Source of the DNA: Streptomyces syringium
GTDB lineage: Bacteria; Actinomycetota; Actinomycetes; Streptomycetales; Streptomycetaceae
Length of the DNA: 64,000 bases
Assembly: GCF_017876625.1 (NCBI RefSeq)
Contig: NZ_JAGIOH010000001.1
Span: 1,240,001-1,304,000 of the forward strand
Direction: 5' to 3'
The number at the start of each line of letters is the position of its first letter. Position 1 is the stretch's first letter. This document shows positions 16,776 to 27,144 of the stretch, piece by piece. The notes below the pieces were generated by a model. The model did no database searches, was not told where the DNA came from, and worked only from the letters and a program-made list of their open reading frames with translations. The translations under genes were made by a program, and so were the position numbers.

Positions 16776-17459
16776 TCAGAGCAAGTGGGCGGCCGCCCGC
16801 TCCTCGACAAGGGCGCGCATGGCCTCGGGGTCGGTCGCGGCCTGCTGGTAGCGATGGCACAGCGCCGCGTTGGCCACGTACTGCAGCCCCTCCTTGACCC
16901 CCGGTGGGTGGGGCAGGGCGTAGACGCGGCCTTCGTGGCGGACGGGGGGTGCGCCCAGAAGGGCGGTGTGAGCAATTTCCCACGCGGCGTCCTCGAAGCC
17001 CCAGCCGCGGAACCGCTCGTCCTGTCCCCCGTGGGCCCACCATGTCGCCGGGGTGGTCACGTAGACGCCACTGCATGCCCCCTCAACGGTGAGGGCGCTG
17101 CACTCGGACAGCGTCACTCCCGCGCGGTGCTGCGCGCTGCCTTCGGCGTCGAGGGATCGGTATTCGGTGTACGGCAGATGGGCGAGGTCACTCCCGGCGG
17201 CCCCTTCGATGGCGTTCCAGAGGGGGGCTTCCTCGGCCAGCGTGTCGGCGTCGGCGATGACGACGACGTCGGCGCCGGACCGCGCGGCACGGCGCACGCC
17301 CGCGTTGCGGCAGGCAGCCGCGTTGAACGGCTCGTCGCCGGTGTCGACGTCGAGCACCGCGGCGGCGGGCAGCGTACGGCGCCAGTGGGAGACGGTGATG
17401 TCGTGGGCTTCCTCGCGGCCGGTCTGGGGCCGCCAGGGTATGGCGACGGCGATGTTCAC
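16776..17459 (-). CDS. GT-A fold glycosyltransferase (galactosyltransferase-C-like)
   Basis: A 227-residue protein with a family-2-like GT-A fold: N-terminal MNIAVAIPWRP, a metal-binding Asp motif IADADT (about residue 70), and a C-terminal acceptor-domain signature (GGQDERFRGWGFEDAAWE) similar to the C-terminal domain of beta-galactosyltransferases. No signal peptide or membrane helix. GTG 17459 follows GGAGGAG. First member of the accessory patch extending to about 22,029. Donor and acceptor are unknown. Confidence 0.82.
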   Translation of the reverse strand: MNIAVAIPWRPQTGREEAHDITVSHWRRTLPAAAVLDVDTGDEPFNAAACRNAGVRRAARSGADVVVIADADTLAEEAPLWNAIEGAAGSDLAHLPYTEYRSLDAEGSAQHRAGVTLSECSALTVEGACSGVYVTTPATWWAHGGQDERFRGWGFEDAAWEIAHTALLGAPPVRHEGRVYALPHPPGVKEGLQYVANAALCHRYQQAATDPEAMRALVEERAAAHLL

Positions 17460-17536
17460 AACTCCTCCTGGGACGGTGTGCGGCCACTACGGGAGCGGCG
17501 GGAGGTCACGCCGTGGGCGACGGCGGCCGTAGCGAA

Positions 17537-17571
17537 GCCCTCCGGCCGACAGGTCTCGTCGGCCGGAGGGC
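17537..17571. terminator. Hairpin terminator upstream of the GT gene
   Basis: Perfect 14-bp arms (GCCCTCCGGCCGAC and complement) with a seven-base loop, between the minus-strand orphan gene ending at 17622 and the glycosyltransferase starting at 17459. The two genes are therefore probably separate transcripts. Confidence 0.75.
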
Positions 17572-17621
17572 CTTCCATCAGCGGCGGACGCGCTGCCTCT
17601 CGGGCTGCCGCTCTCCGGGGG

Positions 17622-17993
17622 TCAGGTACTGGTGACGTCGGCGATGACGAGTGCGGTGACGGTCCCCCTGAATTGCCGGTTGACGTCCGGAGTCGCACCG
17701 GGGCGGGTGCGGCGCCAGATGGTCAGCTCGACGGCCGCATCGTAATCCGGATTTTCGATTCCGACGATCTTCAACCCCACTTGGTCGAACGTCAGAATCT
17801 GATCGGCGTCGGCGTTGTGGTTGTAAACCGCTTCGAGTGAGTACGACTGAAGCGCCACACTCCAGACGGACTTGTTCCTGTCGTCCTTACGAACCTTGCC
17901 GTGGAGCACGAATCCCACCGTCTGCTTGCACGGGCTGTCACCCATGGGCGTATCGCCCACCGAGAAAGTGACCGGTTTGAATTCGATAGGCAC
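17622..17993 (-). CDS. Orphan protein of unknown function
   Basis: A 123-residue protein I do not recognise. It begins MPIEFKPVTFSVGDTPMG and has alternating hydrophobic/polar stretches that suggest a beta-rich domain, with a single Cys near residue 22 (SPCKQTVG). GTG 17993 has GGAGG 9-10 bases upstream. The coding sequence is visibly lower in GC than core neighbours (runs such as AATCCGGATTTTCG), consistent with recent acquisition. It lies between two glycosyltransferase genes; no role can be assigned. Confidence 0.65.
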   Translation of the reverse strand: MPIEFKPVTFSVGDTPMGDSPCKQTVGFVLHGKVRKDDRNKSVWSVALQSYSLEAVYNHNADADQILTFDQVGLKIVGIENPDYDAAVELTIWRRTRPGATPDVNRQFRGTVTALVIADVTST

Positions 17994-18111
17994 TGCCTTG
18001 CCTCCAGTTCGGGTCGGAAGTTTCGCTGGCGATTTTCTGCCGTGATCACTCCGAGATTCTTCGCTCGAGTGATCGCACATGGGGCGGTCATCCCGCCGAG
18101 AAGGGCACTGG

Positions 18112-19209
18112 TCAGCGCGCCGAGTCCGCTATACGGAAGGACGTCCGTCGGCTCTCGCTGCCCAGCGACTCGATGGCTTCGCACCAGACATCGAGCTCGG
18201 GGCTCTTGGTCAGTTCATCGGAGCGGGCTTTCGCCCGGCGGGAGGCCCTGGCCCAGTTCTGCGGATCCTTCAGCGTCATCAGAGCGTGGATCCAGGCGTC
18301 CATGTCGTCGCGGTAGGCGAAGATCCCTGCCTCGCCGAGGGACTCGACCAGTCCGGGGGTCGGGTGGGCGATCACCGGGATGCCGGATGCGAACGCCTCC
18401 ACGGCCACCCGTCCCCAGGACTCGTACAGACTGGGCATGAGCATGACGCGGGACCGGCTGTAGACATGCGCGCGCATCTCGTTTCCGGGTACGCCCTCGA
18501 CGACTTCGCAGTTGGGCAGCCGTGGCGGCGGCATGATCTGCTGCCCGTAGGCGCCGCGCACGCCCAGGAATTGCCACTCCGGTGTCCATGCGGCGATCTG
18601 CCAGAAGAGATCGCCGCCCTTGTCGGGGTTGAGGTTCACCAGGGTGGCGTGATCGCCCGGTTCGGTACGGTAATCCTCCGCGATCACAGGGGGACGGACG
18701 ACGACCGTGCGCTTGGGCAGGAATTCCGGAGGGTACCGCGCGTAGAAGATCTCCCCGTCCCGCCGGATCCATTCGCTGTTGTAGACGACGAGATCGGCTC
18801 CCGCCGCATTGTGGAAGCTCGTGGCGAAGTTGTCGTGACAGATCACGGCCACGGGAATCCGGCGGGCCCGGGCCAGGCCCGACACGATCGGGACGTTCTC
18901 GAAGTGGGAGAGGAGCACGTCCGCCTTCTGCGAGGCGGCGGCGAAGTCGGCGCCTTCCTGGTACGGGATGACGTGCACCCCGTCGATGTCGTAACTCTTC
19001 TCGATGCTCCCGGGGTGGGAAAGCCAGACCGTCACCCGGTGGCCGCGCTCGGCCAGGGGGCGGAGCATCGAGTGGAGCATCCACTCGGATCCCGCGTTAT
19101 GGGCCGGTGGATATCCGTACACCCGGGCCGCGATGGACAGGCTCCATGACTTGGTGCGTGCAGCCAGGGTGGGCTGGTGCGGGCGGGCCGCCGCCGAGTC
19201 CACGTGCAT
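18112..19209 (-). CDS. Family-4-type glycosyltransferase
   Basis: A 365-residue GT-B glycosyltransferase: N-terminal domain with AHNAGSEWMLHSMLRPLAERGH (a Gly-rich donor-side loop), and a C-terminal domain with VVRPPV, NLNPDKGGDLFWQ, then SLYESWGRVAVEAFASGIPVIA, the ESWG-containing E(x7)E-like motif of GT4 enzymes. ATG 19209 (MHVDSAAARPHQ) follows GGAGGG at ideal spacing. Part of the accessory patch with the GT-A enzyme and the NHL protein. Substrates unknown. Confidence 0.87.
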   Translation of the reverse strand: MHVDSAAARPHQPTLAARTKSWSLSIAARVYGYPPAHNAGSEWMLHSMLRPLAERGHRVTVWLSHPGSIEKSYDIDGVHVIPYQEGADFAAASQKADVLLSHFENVPIVSGLARARRIPVAVICHDNFATSFHNAAGADLVVYNSEWIRRDGEIFYARYPPEFLPKRTVVVRPPVIAEDYRTEPGDHATLVNLNPDKGGDLFWQIAAWTPEWQFLGVRGAYGQQIMPPPRLPNCEVVEGVPGNEMRAHVYSRSRVMLMPSLYESWGRVAVEAFASGIPVIAHPTPGLVESLGEAGIFAYRDDMDAWIHALMTLKDPQNWARASRRAKARSDELTKSPELDVWCEAIESLGSESRRTSFRIADSAR

Positions 19210-19374
19210 GTACTCCCTCCGGAAGAACGACATGAGAGCGGGGCGAAGGGCGCCTTCGAGTGATGCCGTCCGCGAGGCCGGCCGGGGCCACGGCCTCACC
19301 GCGGCCCCGGTCCTGCCTGGCGGCGCGTCTCTCATGGCAGCCTTCCGGCGGGGACGATCCAGCCGTCACCGGGC

Positions 19375-21255
<1,881 letters not shown>

Positions 21256-21657
21256 CGCCGGATCCTCCCCGCAGTTGATTGCGAAGTACGCGATCTTCGA
21301 CTCGCCTGTCGCTTTGCTGCCTGGAACATGCGGAGTGATCACTGCCCGCCCCTTGGGCCGGTCACCATCCGCCCGACTCACCCATGTTCGAGGCAAATAT
21401 CCCTGATGTGACCTTTGCTGTGCCGAACAAGGCTCGCCCTGGTCCGGGCTCCCACGAAAGAGGGCTCTTTACGCGACGTGCCGTTCCCTGCCACACGGCC
21501 AAGTCCGCCGAGCCGCGCATCATTTGATGACAAGCACCACACGCGCAACGTGCAGGATCAGCGCTACCTTCCCACTCACACCACGCGGCACAGCCGGTCC
21601 CCAGACGCTCGGGCACCCCACGCCGAAACGGGACCACAATGACTTGGACCGGTTCGG
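21256..21657. other. Gene-poor spacer
   Basis: About 400 bp with lower and uneven GC. Short open frames are present but none has a ribosome site plus protein-like composition. It probably holds the promoter of the NHL gene at its left end and decayed mobile-element sequence at its right end. Confidence 0.4.
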
Positions 21658-22029
21658 ATGGAACAGGCCAGACACTCTCGTACGGGCAGAAGTGACCGTG
21701 GCGACGATGACGGTCCTCCTCGTCCTTCACGAAGTGCAGGACGGCCACCGGCAGCAGGGCCACCGCTGGGTGAAGTCGATGAGTGCGCGCACGACCGGGC
21801 GGCGGCCCGTGACGTCCTGCGGCACTTCTTCGCGACCGCCCGGATCGACGTCGGCGAGTCGGTCGTGGACGCCGCCGAGTGGATGGGGCACGCGAACCCG
21901 CTCGTCACCTGCCGCCGGTATGTCCGTGGCCGCGTCGGTGCGGGGGATCGCGGCCGGGCCACCACGGACATCCTGCTGACGGGGATCTTCACCGTCGCCG
22001 AATCGGTATGGAATCGGAAAGCAGCGTGA
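21658..22029 (+). pseudogene. Tyrosine recombinase (integrase) C-terminal remnant
   Basis: The frame from about 21,800 to 21,930 encodes RDVLRHFFATARIDVG and AEWMGHANPLVTCRRYV, the box-II end of a phage-type integrase: the catalytic Arg (in LRHFF), the W-x-GH motif and the terminal Tyr nucleophile. The normal His of HxxR appears as Asp, and nothing upstream in any frame restores the N-terminal or the first catalytic-Arg region. I read this as the 3' relic of an integrated element; no intact attachment site or tRNA gene was seen next to it. Confidence 0.7.
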
Positions 22030-22080
22030 CCTCAATGCGCCCCGCGGGAGCGGCAGATCAGCGTCTTCCCAGGCCAGAGG

Positions 22081-22533
22081 CTAGGAATTGGGCCGCAGGG
22101 TCCAGACCACGGTCATCTCGCCCGTGACCGAGCCGTCCGCGCGCGTGATGGCGATGTTGACGGGGAACTCCGGGCGCTCCCCCGCGTCCAGCTCCGCGAC
22201 GACCTCGGCGGCCGGGCGGCCCAGCTCGGCGGTGGCGGTGACCTCGCCCTTGGCGAGCTTCTTGTAGCCGATCTCGGCGCGCACGGCGAGCGGCACGGCA
22301 CGGGAGAGCTGGTCGCCGAAGGCGGCGAGCACGATCGCGCCACTGGCGGACTCGGCGAGGGTGAACATCGCGCCGGCGTGCGGGCCCCCGACGTGATTGT
22401 GGTAGTCGGGCTGGTCGGGCAGCCGGACGACGGCGCGCTCGGCGGTCGTCTCGTCGAAGACGAGGTTGAGCGTACGGGCCATGGGCACGGTGGCCGCGAG
22501 CATGTCGCCGATCGAGGGCGTGGTCTGAGACAT
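22081..22533 (-). CDS. Hotdog-fold thioesterase-like protein (DUF4442 type)
   Basis: A 150-residue single hotdog domain. DYHNHVGGPHAGAMFTLAESASGAIVLAAFG carries the helix and Gly-rich turn typical of acyl-CoA thioesterase/DUF4442 proteins, followed by AEIGYKKLAKGEVTATAEL and a C-terminal strand. Acyl substrate not predictable. Single gene, start ATG 22533, divergent from the repeat-rich membrane protein at 22654. Confidence 0.85.
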   Translation of the reverse strand: MSQTTPSIGDMLAATVPMARTLNLVFDETTAERAVVRLPDQPDYHNHVGGPHAGAMFTLAESASGAIVLAAFGDQLSRAVPLAVRAEIGYKKLAKGEVTATAELGRPAAEVVAELDAGERPEFPVNIAITRADGSVTGEMTVVWTLRPNS

Positions 22534-22653
22534 ACCCGCAAGTTACCAGCCGGTAGCAAGGGTCGGGAAGGGGCGACGGTCGGCGACGTCAGCCACGCCC
22601 TCTATGGTTATCGGCCATGTGGCCAGGACAACAGCCGCCCGGGGGCGAGCAGG

Positions 22654-23631
22654 ATGCATAAGCCGAACGAGAACCCGTACCAGCAGCCGGGGTACCAGCA
22701 GCCCAACCCGTATCAGCAGCCGGGTTACCAGCAGCCCAATCCCTACCAGCAGCCGGCGGGGATGCCCGGGGCTCCGGGGCATCCCGGGCAGCCGGGCGTC
22801 CCGCAGTGGACCCCGCCGGGCGCGCCCGGCGGTCCGCAGCCGCCGCGTGACAACCGCAGGCGCACCACGATGATCGCGATCGGGGCGGCGGTGGCGGTCG
22901 TGGCCGCGGCCGTGGTCACCGGGGTCGTCGTGCTCAAGGACGACGACGAGCAGCCCGCCGCGAAGGGCGGCGACCCGAAGCCGGCGTCGTCCGCCCCGGC
23001 GACCCCGTCACCGAACCCGAGCCAGGGCCAGAGCGGGGCGCCGGACGACAATCCGCGCGACGGCGAAGCGGTCAAGCCGGTGATCGACGGATGGAAGGTC
23101 GTCGTCAACGGCAAGCGGCACAACGCCTTCGACGTCCCGGCGGACTGGACGGTCCGTTCCCCGACGATGTCCACCGGCTTCGAGGGCGAGGACGGCAAGC
23201 CCCTGGTCACGATGTCGGGCAACGCCGTCTACAAGGACGGGGAGTGCGCGAAGAACGACCACCGCGCCGGGGCCGGCACCAAGGGCGCGCAGGGCGCCAA
23301 GAGTGAGGGCTCGGCCGCCGAGATCGAGTCGCTCAACTGGGTCTTCGCGGCGTTCGACCAGAAGAAGACGGGCCGCTTCGACACCACCAAGGCCAAGCCG
23401 TTCAAGAGCGACCACGGCATCACCGGCTACACCGCCTCGGCGACGGTGACGGGCGTGAAGAAGACCGACAAGTGCGTGACGGACGGCAAGGCCTTCGCCG
23501 TGACGTACAAGGACACCTCGGGCGACCTGGCGACCTGGATCCTCTACGCGGGCACCGGCTTCGACGGCGAGCTCCCCGACGACACCATCAAGAAGATCAT
23601 GAGTTCGCTCCGGCCGCTCCAGTCCTCCTGA
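22654..23631 (+). CDS. Membrane-anchored protein with PYQQPG repeats
   Basis: A 325-residue protein with unknown function. Order: a cytoplasmic N-terminus with two and a half 11-residue repeats (NPYQQPGYQQP), a Pro/Gly-rich linker, basic NRRRTT followed by one membrane segment (AIGAAVAVVAAAVVTGVVVL, about residues 72-91), a Pro/Ser/Thr spacer, and an extracytoplasmic domain (about 145-325) with two cysteines (KDGECAKND and KTDKCVTDG) that could form a disulfide. ATG 22654 fits, as upstream codons are unlike protein. Such Gln/Pro-repeat plus single-helix proteins are common Streptomyces envelope proteins. Confidence 0.82.
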   Translation: MHKPNENPYQQPGYQQPNPYQQPGYQQPNPYQQPAGMPGAPGHPGQPGVPQWTPPGAPGGPQPPRDNRRRTTMIAIGAAVAVVAAAVVTGVVVLKDDDEQPAAKGGDPKPASSAPATPSPNPSQGQSGAPDDNPRDGEAVKPVIDGWKVVVNGKRHNAFDVPADWTVRSPTMSTGFEGEDGKPLVTMSGNAVYKDGECAKNDHRAGAGTKGAQGAKSEGSAAEIESLNWVFAAFDQKKTGRFDTTKAKPFKSDHGITGYTASATVTGVKKTDKCVTDGKAFAVTYKDTSGDLATWILYAGTGFDGELPDDTIKKIMSSLRPLQSS

Positions 23632-23690
23632 CCGGCCCCTCCTGACCGGTCCCGGAACCGATCCCGCGACCGCGTCCCCCGGCCCTGTGG

Positions 23691-23719
23691 GTCCGGGCCG
23701 CCGTGACGGCGGCCCGGAC
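23691..23719. terminator. Bidirectional hairpin terminator
   Basis: Arms GTCCGGGCCGCCGT and complement around a single base, between the convergent genes ending at 23631 and 23732. Confidence 0.75.
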
Positions 23720-23731
23720 ACCCGCCCGGTG

Positions 23732-24577
23732 TCAGCCGATGCTGAACGTGCCGCCCGGCGGCTCGGGCGACGGTGCCGCGTCCGCGTCGTGCACGGGCGC
23801 CGCCCCGGCGGTGAAGCGCTCCAGCATCGGTCCGTGCTCGACCCGCGCCGGGAAGGCGTCGCCGGCGGCACGGCGGGCGAGCGCCGTGACGGGCAGTTCG
23901 GCGTGCGAGGCGACGAGGACCGCGTTGCCGAAGCGGCGGCCCCGCAGCATCGACGGCTCGGCGATCAGACACACATGCGCGAAGACCGCCGCGAACGTCG
24001 CCACCTGGGAGCGCAGGAAGGTGAAGGGGGCGCCGTCGGCGAGGTTCGCCGCGTACCGGCCCTGCGGGCGCAGCACCCGGGCCGCGCGGCGCGCGTATTC
24101 CACCGAGGTGAGATGCGCGGGCACCCGCGAGCCGCCGAAGACATCCGCGATGATCACGTCGGCGGAGGCGTCGGGCTCGGCCTCCAGCGCCGTACGGGCG
24201 TCCGCCGCGCACACCTCGATCCCCGACCCGTCCCGCACCGGCAGGTACTCGGCGACGAGGGCGATGAGGCCGCGGTCCGCCTCGACGACCCGCTGGCGCG
24301 AGCCGGGCCGGGTGGCCGCGACGTAGCGCGGCAGGGTGAGCGCGCCACCGCCCAGGTGCAGCACGTCGAGGGCCCGGCGCGGCTCGGTGGCGGCGTCCAC
24401 GGCGTGGGCGAGCCGCCGCGCGTACTCGAATTCGAGGTGGGTGGGATCGTCCAGATCCACATAGGACTGGGGCGCGCCGTTCACCGTCAGCAGCCAGGCC
24501 CGCGCCCGGTCCACGTCGGGCATCAGCTTGGCGATGCCCCAGTCCACGTCCCGGGTCACGGGTATTGGTTCGTCCAC
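23732..24577 (-). CDS. Spermidine-synthase-like (SAM-fold) protein
   Basis: A 281-residue Rossmann-fold protein of the spermidine-synthase-like group. Seen: LDVLHLGGGALTLPRYVAATRPGS (motif I, Gly-rich), RVVEADRGLI (acidic end of strand 2), GIEVCAADARTAL and DVIIADVFGGSRVPAHLTSVEY. The typical polyamine-binding residues are not obvious, so it may not make polyamines. GTG 24577 begins the conserved part (MDEPIPVTRDVDWGIAKLMPD), although GGGGGA lies right against it; an upstream start is possible. Confidence 0.8.
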   Translation of the reverse strand: MDEPIPVTRDVDWGIAKLMPDVDRARAWLLTVNGAPQSYVDLDDPTHLEFEYARRLAHAVDAATEPRRALDVLHLGGGALTLPRYVAATRPGSRQRVVEADRGLIALVAEYLPVRDGSGIEVCAADARTALEAEPDASADVIIADVFGGSRVPAHLTSVEYARRAARVLRPQGRYAANLADGAPFTFLRSQVATFAAVFAHVCLIAEPSMLRGRRFGNAVLVASHAELPVTALARRAAGDAFPARVEHGPMLERFTAGAAPVHDADAAPSPEPPGGTFSIG

Positions 24578-24649
24578 TCCCCCATTGTGCCGATGCGCCC
24601 GGCTCGTCCGCTCGGCCACCCCCGTGACACAACGCCGCGGTCGGCGCCT

Positions 24650-24865
24650 CTAGGGCTGCTCGCCCCTGGCACGGTGCGCCGTGCCGACGACGAAGCCGTC
24701 CATCCACATCTGCGTCATCTGCCGGATCACCATCTTGAGCTGCAGGGCGGTGAGTACTTTCTCCAACTGCCCTTGGCGCAGGGCGAGCCTGGCCCGCCGT
24801 TCCGCCGCTATGAACAACACCATCTGCTCAGCCCTCTCCAGTGCCCCTTCCTGCCGTTCTTCCAT
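24650..24865 (-). CDS. Small helical protein, unknown
   Basis: A 71-residue highly helical protein (LERAEQMVLFIAAERRARLALRQ; KVLTALQLKMVIRQMTQMW) rich in Arg, Gln and Met, with no known motif. Good third-position GC supports coding. ATG at 24865 without a strong ribosome site. Single gene between two unrelated genes. Confidence 0.5.
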   Translation of the reverse strand: MEERQEGALERAEQMVLFIAAERRARLALRQGQLEKVLTALQLKMVIRQMTQMWMDGFVVGTAHRARGEQP

Positions 24866-25078
24866 GGCTGCACCCTAGGCCGGGTCCCGCCCGGGGGCAC
24901 GCGATTATGAATCCCCCGGCAGCACGCCGGGCCGTTCCCACGGGCTCGGGGGCGGCGGGCCCGGCGCTCCGGACACCCGGTGTCGGCGAGGCGAACGGCA
25001 CGTGACCGGCCGTGCCGGTTCTGTCCCGGCTCCGCGACATCACGCCCGCCTTACGCCCGCGTCAGTTACGCTCCATCG

Positions 25079-25798
25079 ATGCTCGAGTCCGCCGCGCCCT
25101 CCCCCGGTTTCGCCACGCGCTGCACCCGCGTGCTGTTGTCCCCGTGGTCCCGGCTGGGTCTGCTCGCCACGCTGCTCGCCGCTGCGGGGGCGACCGTGCT
25201 CGTGTGCCGCCCGGAGCGGCTGCTCGCCGACGGCTGGCCCCCGCAGTTGTCCGGCGGCGCAGCGGTCGTCCTGTTCGCGGTCGCGTACGGGCTGTGCACC
25301 GCGGCGTTCGTACCGCGCCCGATCCTGAACCTCGCCGCAGGCGCGCTCTTCGGTGCGCCCTTCGGCACCGCCGCCGCGCTGGCGGGCACGGTCCTCGGTT
25401 CGGGCATCGCCTTCGGTCTGGGACGGCTGCTGGGCCAGGACGCGCTGCGTCCACTGCTGCGCGGGCGGTGGCTGCGGGCCGCGGACCGGCAGCTCAGCCG
25501 GCACGGCTTCCGCTCGATGCTGGCGATCCGTCTCTTCCCGGGCGTGCCGTTCGCGGCCGCCAATTACTGCGCGGCCGTCTCCCGGATGGGCTGGCTGCCC
25601 TTCCTGCTGGCGACGGGCCTCGGCAGCGTGCCCAATACCGCGGCCTATGTGATCGCGGGCAGCCACGCGACCGCTCCCACGTCACCGGCGTTCATCGCCG
25701 CCATGGGCTTCATCGCGCTCACCGGGCTCGCGGCGGTCGTCGTCGCCTGGCGCAAGAGGGGCCGGATGCGCGAGTCCGGCGAGCACGCCCCCTCCTGA
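25079..25798 (+). CDS. TVP38/TMEM64 family membrane protein
   Basis: A 239-residue polytopic protein of the DedA-related TVP38/TMEM64 (SNARE-assoc/VTT) family. Helix 1 spans about residues 20-38. Further segments include AAFVPRPILNLAAGALFGAPFGTAAALAGTVLGSGIAFGLGRLLG, the re-entrant Pro/Gly-rich core of the VTT domain, and RLFPGVPFAAANYCAAVSRMGWLPFLLATGLGSVPNTAAYV. Likely a lipid scramblase or transporter; substrate unknown. ATG 25079 gives a short N-terminal leader. Confidence 0.85.
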   Translation: MLESAAPSPGFATRCTRVLLSPWSRLGLLATLLAAAGATVLVCRPERLLADGWPPQLSGGAAVVLFAVAYGLCTAAFVPRPILNLAAGALFGAPFGTAAALAGTVLGSGIAFGLGRLLGQDALRPLLRGRWLRAADRQLSRHGFRSMLAIRLFPGVPFAAANYCAAVSRMGWLPFLLATGLGSVPNTAAYVIAGSHATAPTSPAFIAAMGFIALTGLAAVVVAWRKRGRMRESGEHAPS

Positions 25799-25970
25799 CC
25801 CCGGCCGGTGGGCGAGGGGCTCGCGCGCAGCCCGCGCGCCGGCGCGCGATGCCCGCAGAACGGTCCGGAGGCTACGCCACCACACGCCGTATCACACTGC
25901 GAAGTCATCCGATTACTCTCGGCATTCACAGTCCGGTGACCGAACCGGCGTATCGCAGGAGGGGTCGCAC

Positions 25971-26198
25971 ATGACGGAGCAGCAAGCAGACGACGCGGGC
26001 GCGGACGCCCGTTCGGACCTGGATCCGCAGGTGGCGAACGCCGTCCGGACCGCCGCGGCGCCCGTGACCGCCGAGGAAGCCGTGGAGGTCGAATCCGAGG
26101 GGGTCGTCCGCCATCGGCCGGGCCTCCTGGTGACCGAGGAGTACGCGCCGCAGGCCGGCGCGGGCCCGAGCTTCCGACTCGCACCGTCCGAGAGCTGA
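25971..26198 (+). CDS. Small acidic protein upstream of the DUF1036 gene
   Basis: A 75-residue, Glu/Asp/Ala-rich protein without cysteines, membrane segments or recognised domain. ATG 25971 is preceded by AGGAGGG. Only 12 bp separate its stop from the next gene, so the two are probably co-transcribed. Low-complexity composition suggests a disordered partner protein. Confidence 0.65.
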   Translation: MTEQQADDAGADARSDLDPQVANAVRTAAAPVTAEEAVEVESEGVVRHRPGLLVTEEYAPQAGAGPSFRLAPSES

Positions 26199-26210
26199 GG
26201 GGGGAATCCG

Positions 26211-26555
26211 ATGTCGCTGTCTTTCCGTAACAGCTACCGCACCCTCGTCTCGGTGGCGTACATCAAGCGCTTCCCGAACTGCCCGGAAGGCTGGCTGAAG
26301 CGCGGCTGGTGGAACATCCAGCCGGGCGCGACGGTGACCGTGGACGGCGCGAACGTATCGGCGGTCAACCGCTTCTGGTACTTCCACGCCGAAGCCACGG
26401 ACGGCGCGGTGTGGGCGGGGCCGATCGTCACCTGCGTCACGAACAACGCCTTCGAATGGTGCCTCAACCGGTGTGACCCGCCCACCCGCAATGAGGGCTT
26501 CCGCGAGATCGACGTCAATGGATTCACGAACTACACGGTCAATCTGACGCCCTGA
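26211..26555 (+). CDS. DUF1036-family protein
   Basis: A 114-residue protein resembling DUF1036. The family core is visible as LVSVAYIKRFPNCPEGWLKRGWWNIQPGATVTVDG (hydrophobic strand, then GWW and IQPG), followed by an aromatic-rich segment NRFWYFHAEATDG and four Cys in the C-terminal half. Function unknown; the family is seen in secreted or stress proteins, but this copy has no signal peptide. ATG 26211 follows GAGGGG. Second gene of a two-gene unit. Confidence 0.75.
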   Translation: MSLSFRNSYRTLVSVAYIKRFPNCPEGWLKRGWWNIQPGATVTVDGANVSAVNRFWYFHAEATDGAVWAGPIVTCVTNNAFEWCLNRCDPPTRNEGFREIDVNGFTNYTVNLTP

Positions 26556-26562
26556 CGACCTG

Positions 26563-26591
26563 CCGGAGGGGAGACTTCCCTCCCCCTCCGG
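26563..26591. terminator. Short hairpin between convergent genes
   Basis: Arms CCGGAGGGG and CCCCTCCGG with an 11-nt loop, between the DUF1036 gene and the SnoaL-like gene. Confidence 0.55.
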
Positions 26592-26621
26592 ACGAGCCGT
26601 GGCTTGCGGGCGTTCACGGCC

Positions 26622-26990
26622 TCACGCCGTGGGCACCCGGTCGAGAAACCCGAGGACACTACGGATCCGGCCGTCGTCGGCCAGCGTGATCACGTCGAAC
26701 CCGGCGACGGGCGCGGACCCGTCGGCGGCGGACACGAGCTCCCAGCCGAACCGCGCGGTGTCGTGGTGTCCGTCGACCGTCCCGGTGTGCCGGAACTCGA
26801 AGCCGGGGAACTGCCCGTGGGCGCCCGCGATGACCTCGGCGAGCTGCTCGTGCCCGCGGACATCGGCCAGCGGGTCGGTGTAGGACCCGTCCTCCGTCCA
26901 GGCGGCGGCGACCGCCTCGGCGCGGGCGGCGGGGTCGGTGGCGTTCCAGGCCTCGAAGTAGCGGGCGACGGCGGTCTCGTACTGCGACAT
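26622..26990 (-). CDS. SnoaL/NTF2-like protein
   Basis: A 122-residue NTF2-fold protein: ARYFEAWNATDPAARAEAVAAAWTEDGSYTDPLADVRGHEQLAEVI is the typical cone-fold N-terminal half, followed by beta strands (FRHTGTVDGHHDTARFGWEL) and VAGFDVITLADDGRIRSVLGFLD. Enzymatic or binding role not predictable. ATG 26990. Not linked to the PKS cluster despite the family name. Confidence 0.83.
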   Translation of the reverse strand: MSQYETAVARYFEAWNATDPAARAEAVAAAWTEDGSYTDPLADVRGHEQLAEVIAGAHGQFPGFEFRHTGTVDGHHDTARFGWELVSAADGSAPVAGFDVITLADDGRIRSVLGFLDRVPTA

Positions 26991-27144
26991 GGCGAGTTCT
27001 CCTCGTTCGGTGCTGAATAAGGGGGGTGGGGCGCGGATTTCGGGCCGGAGGGCGCCGGCCCGAGATCCGCTGCCCTCAGCATGCCGAGGCGGCGGAGGAC
27101 GCGCGATTACCTCGCGGGTAAGGGGAACAGCCCGGCCGGCGGGG

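Noticed and set aside
21415..21642. Short open frame in the 21.3-21.7 kb spacer
   Set aside because: No ribosome site, no protein-like composition, and overlapping frames on both strands; kept as spacer.
26622..26990. SnoaL-like gene as a cluster cyclase
   Set aside because: It is 3 kb outside the cluster, separated by unrelated operons and terminators; the NTF2 fold is too widespread to imply polyketide function.
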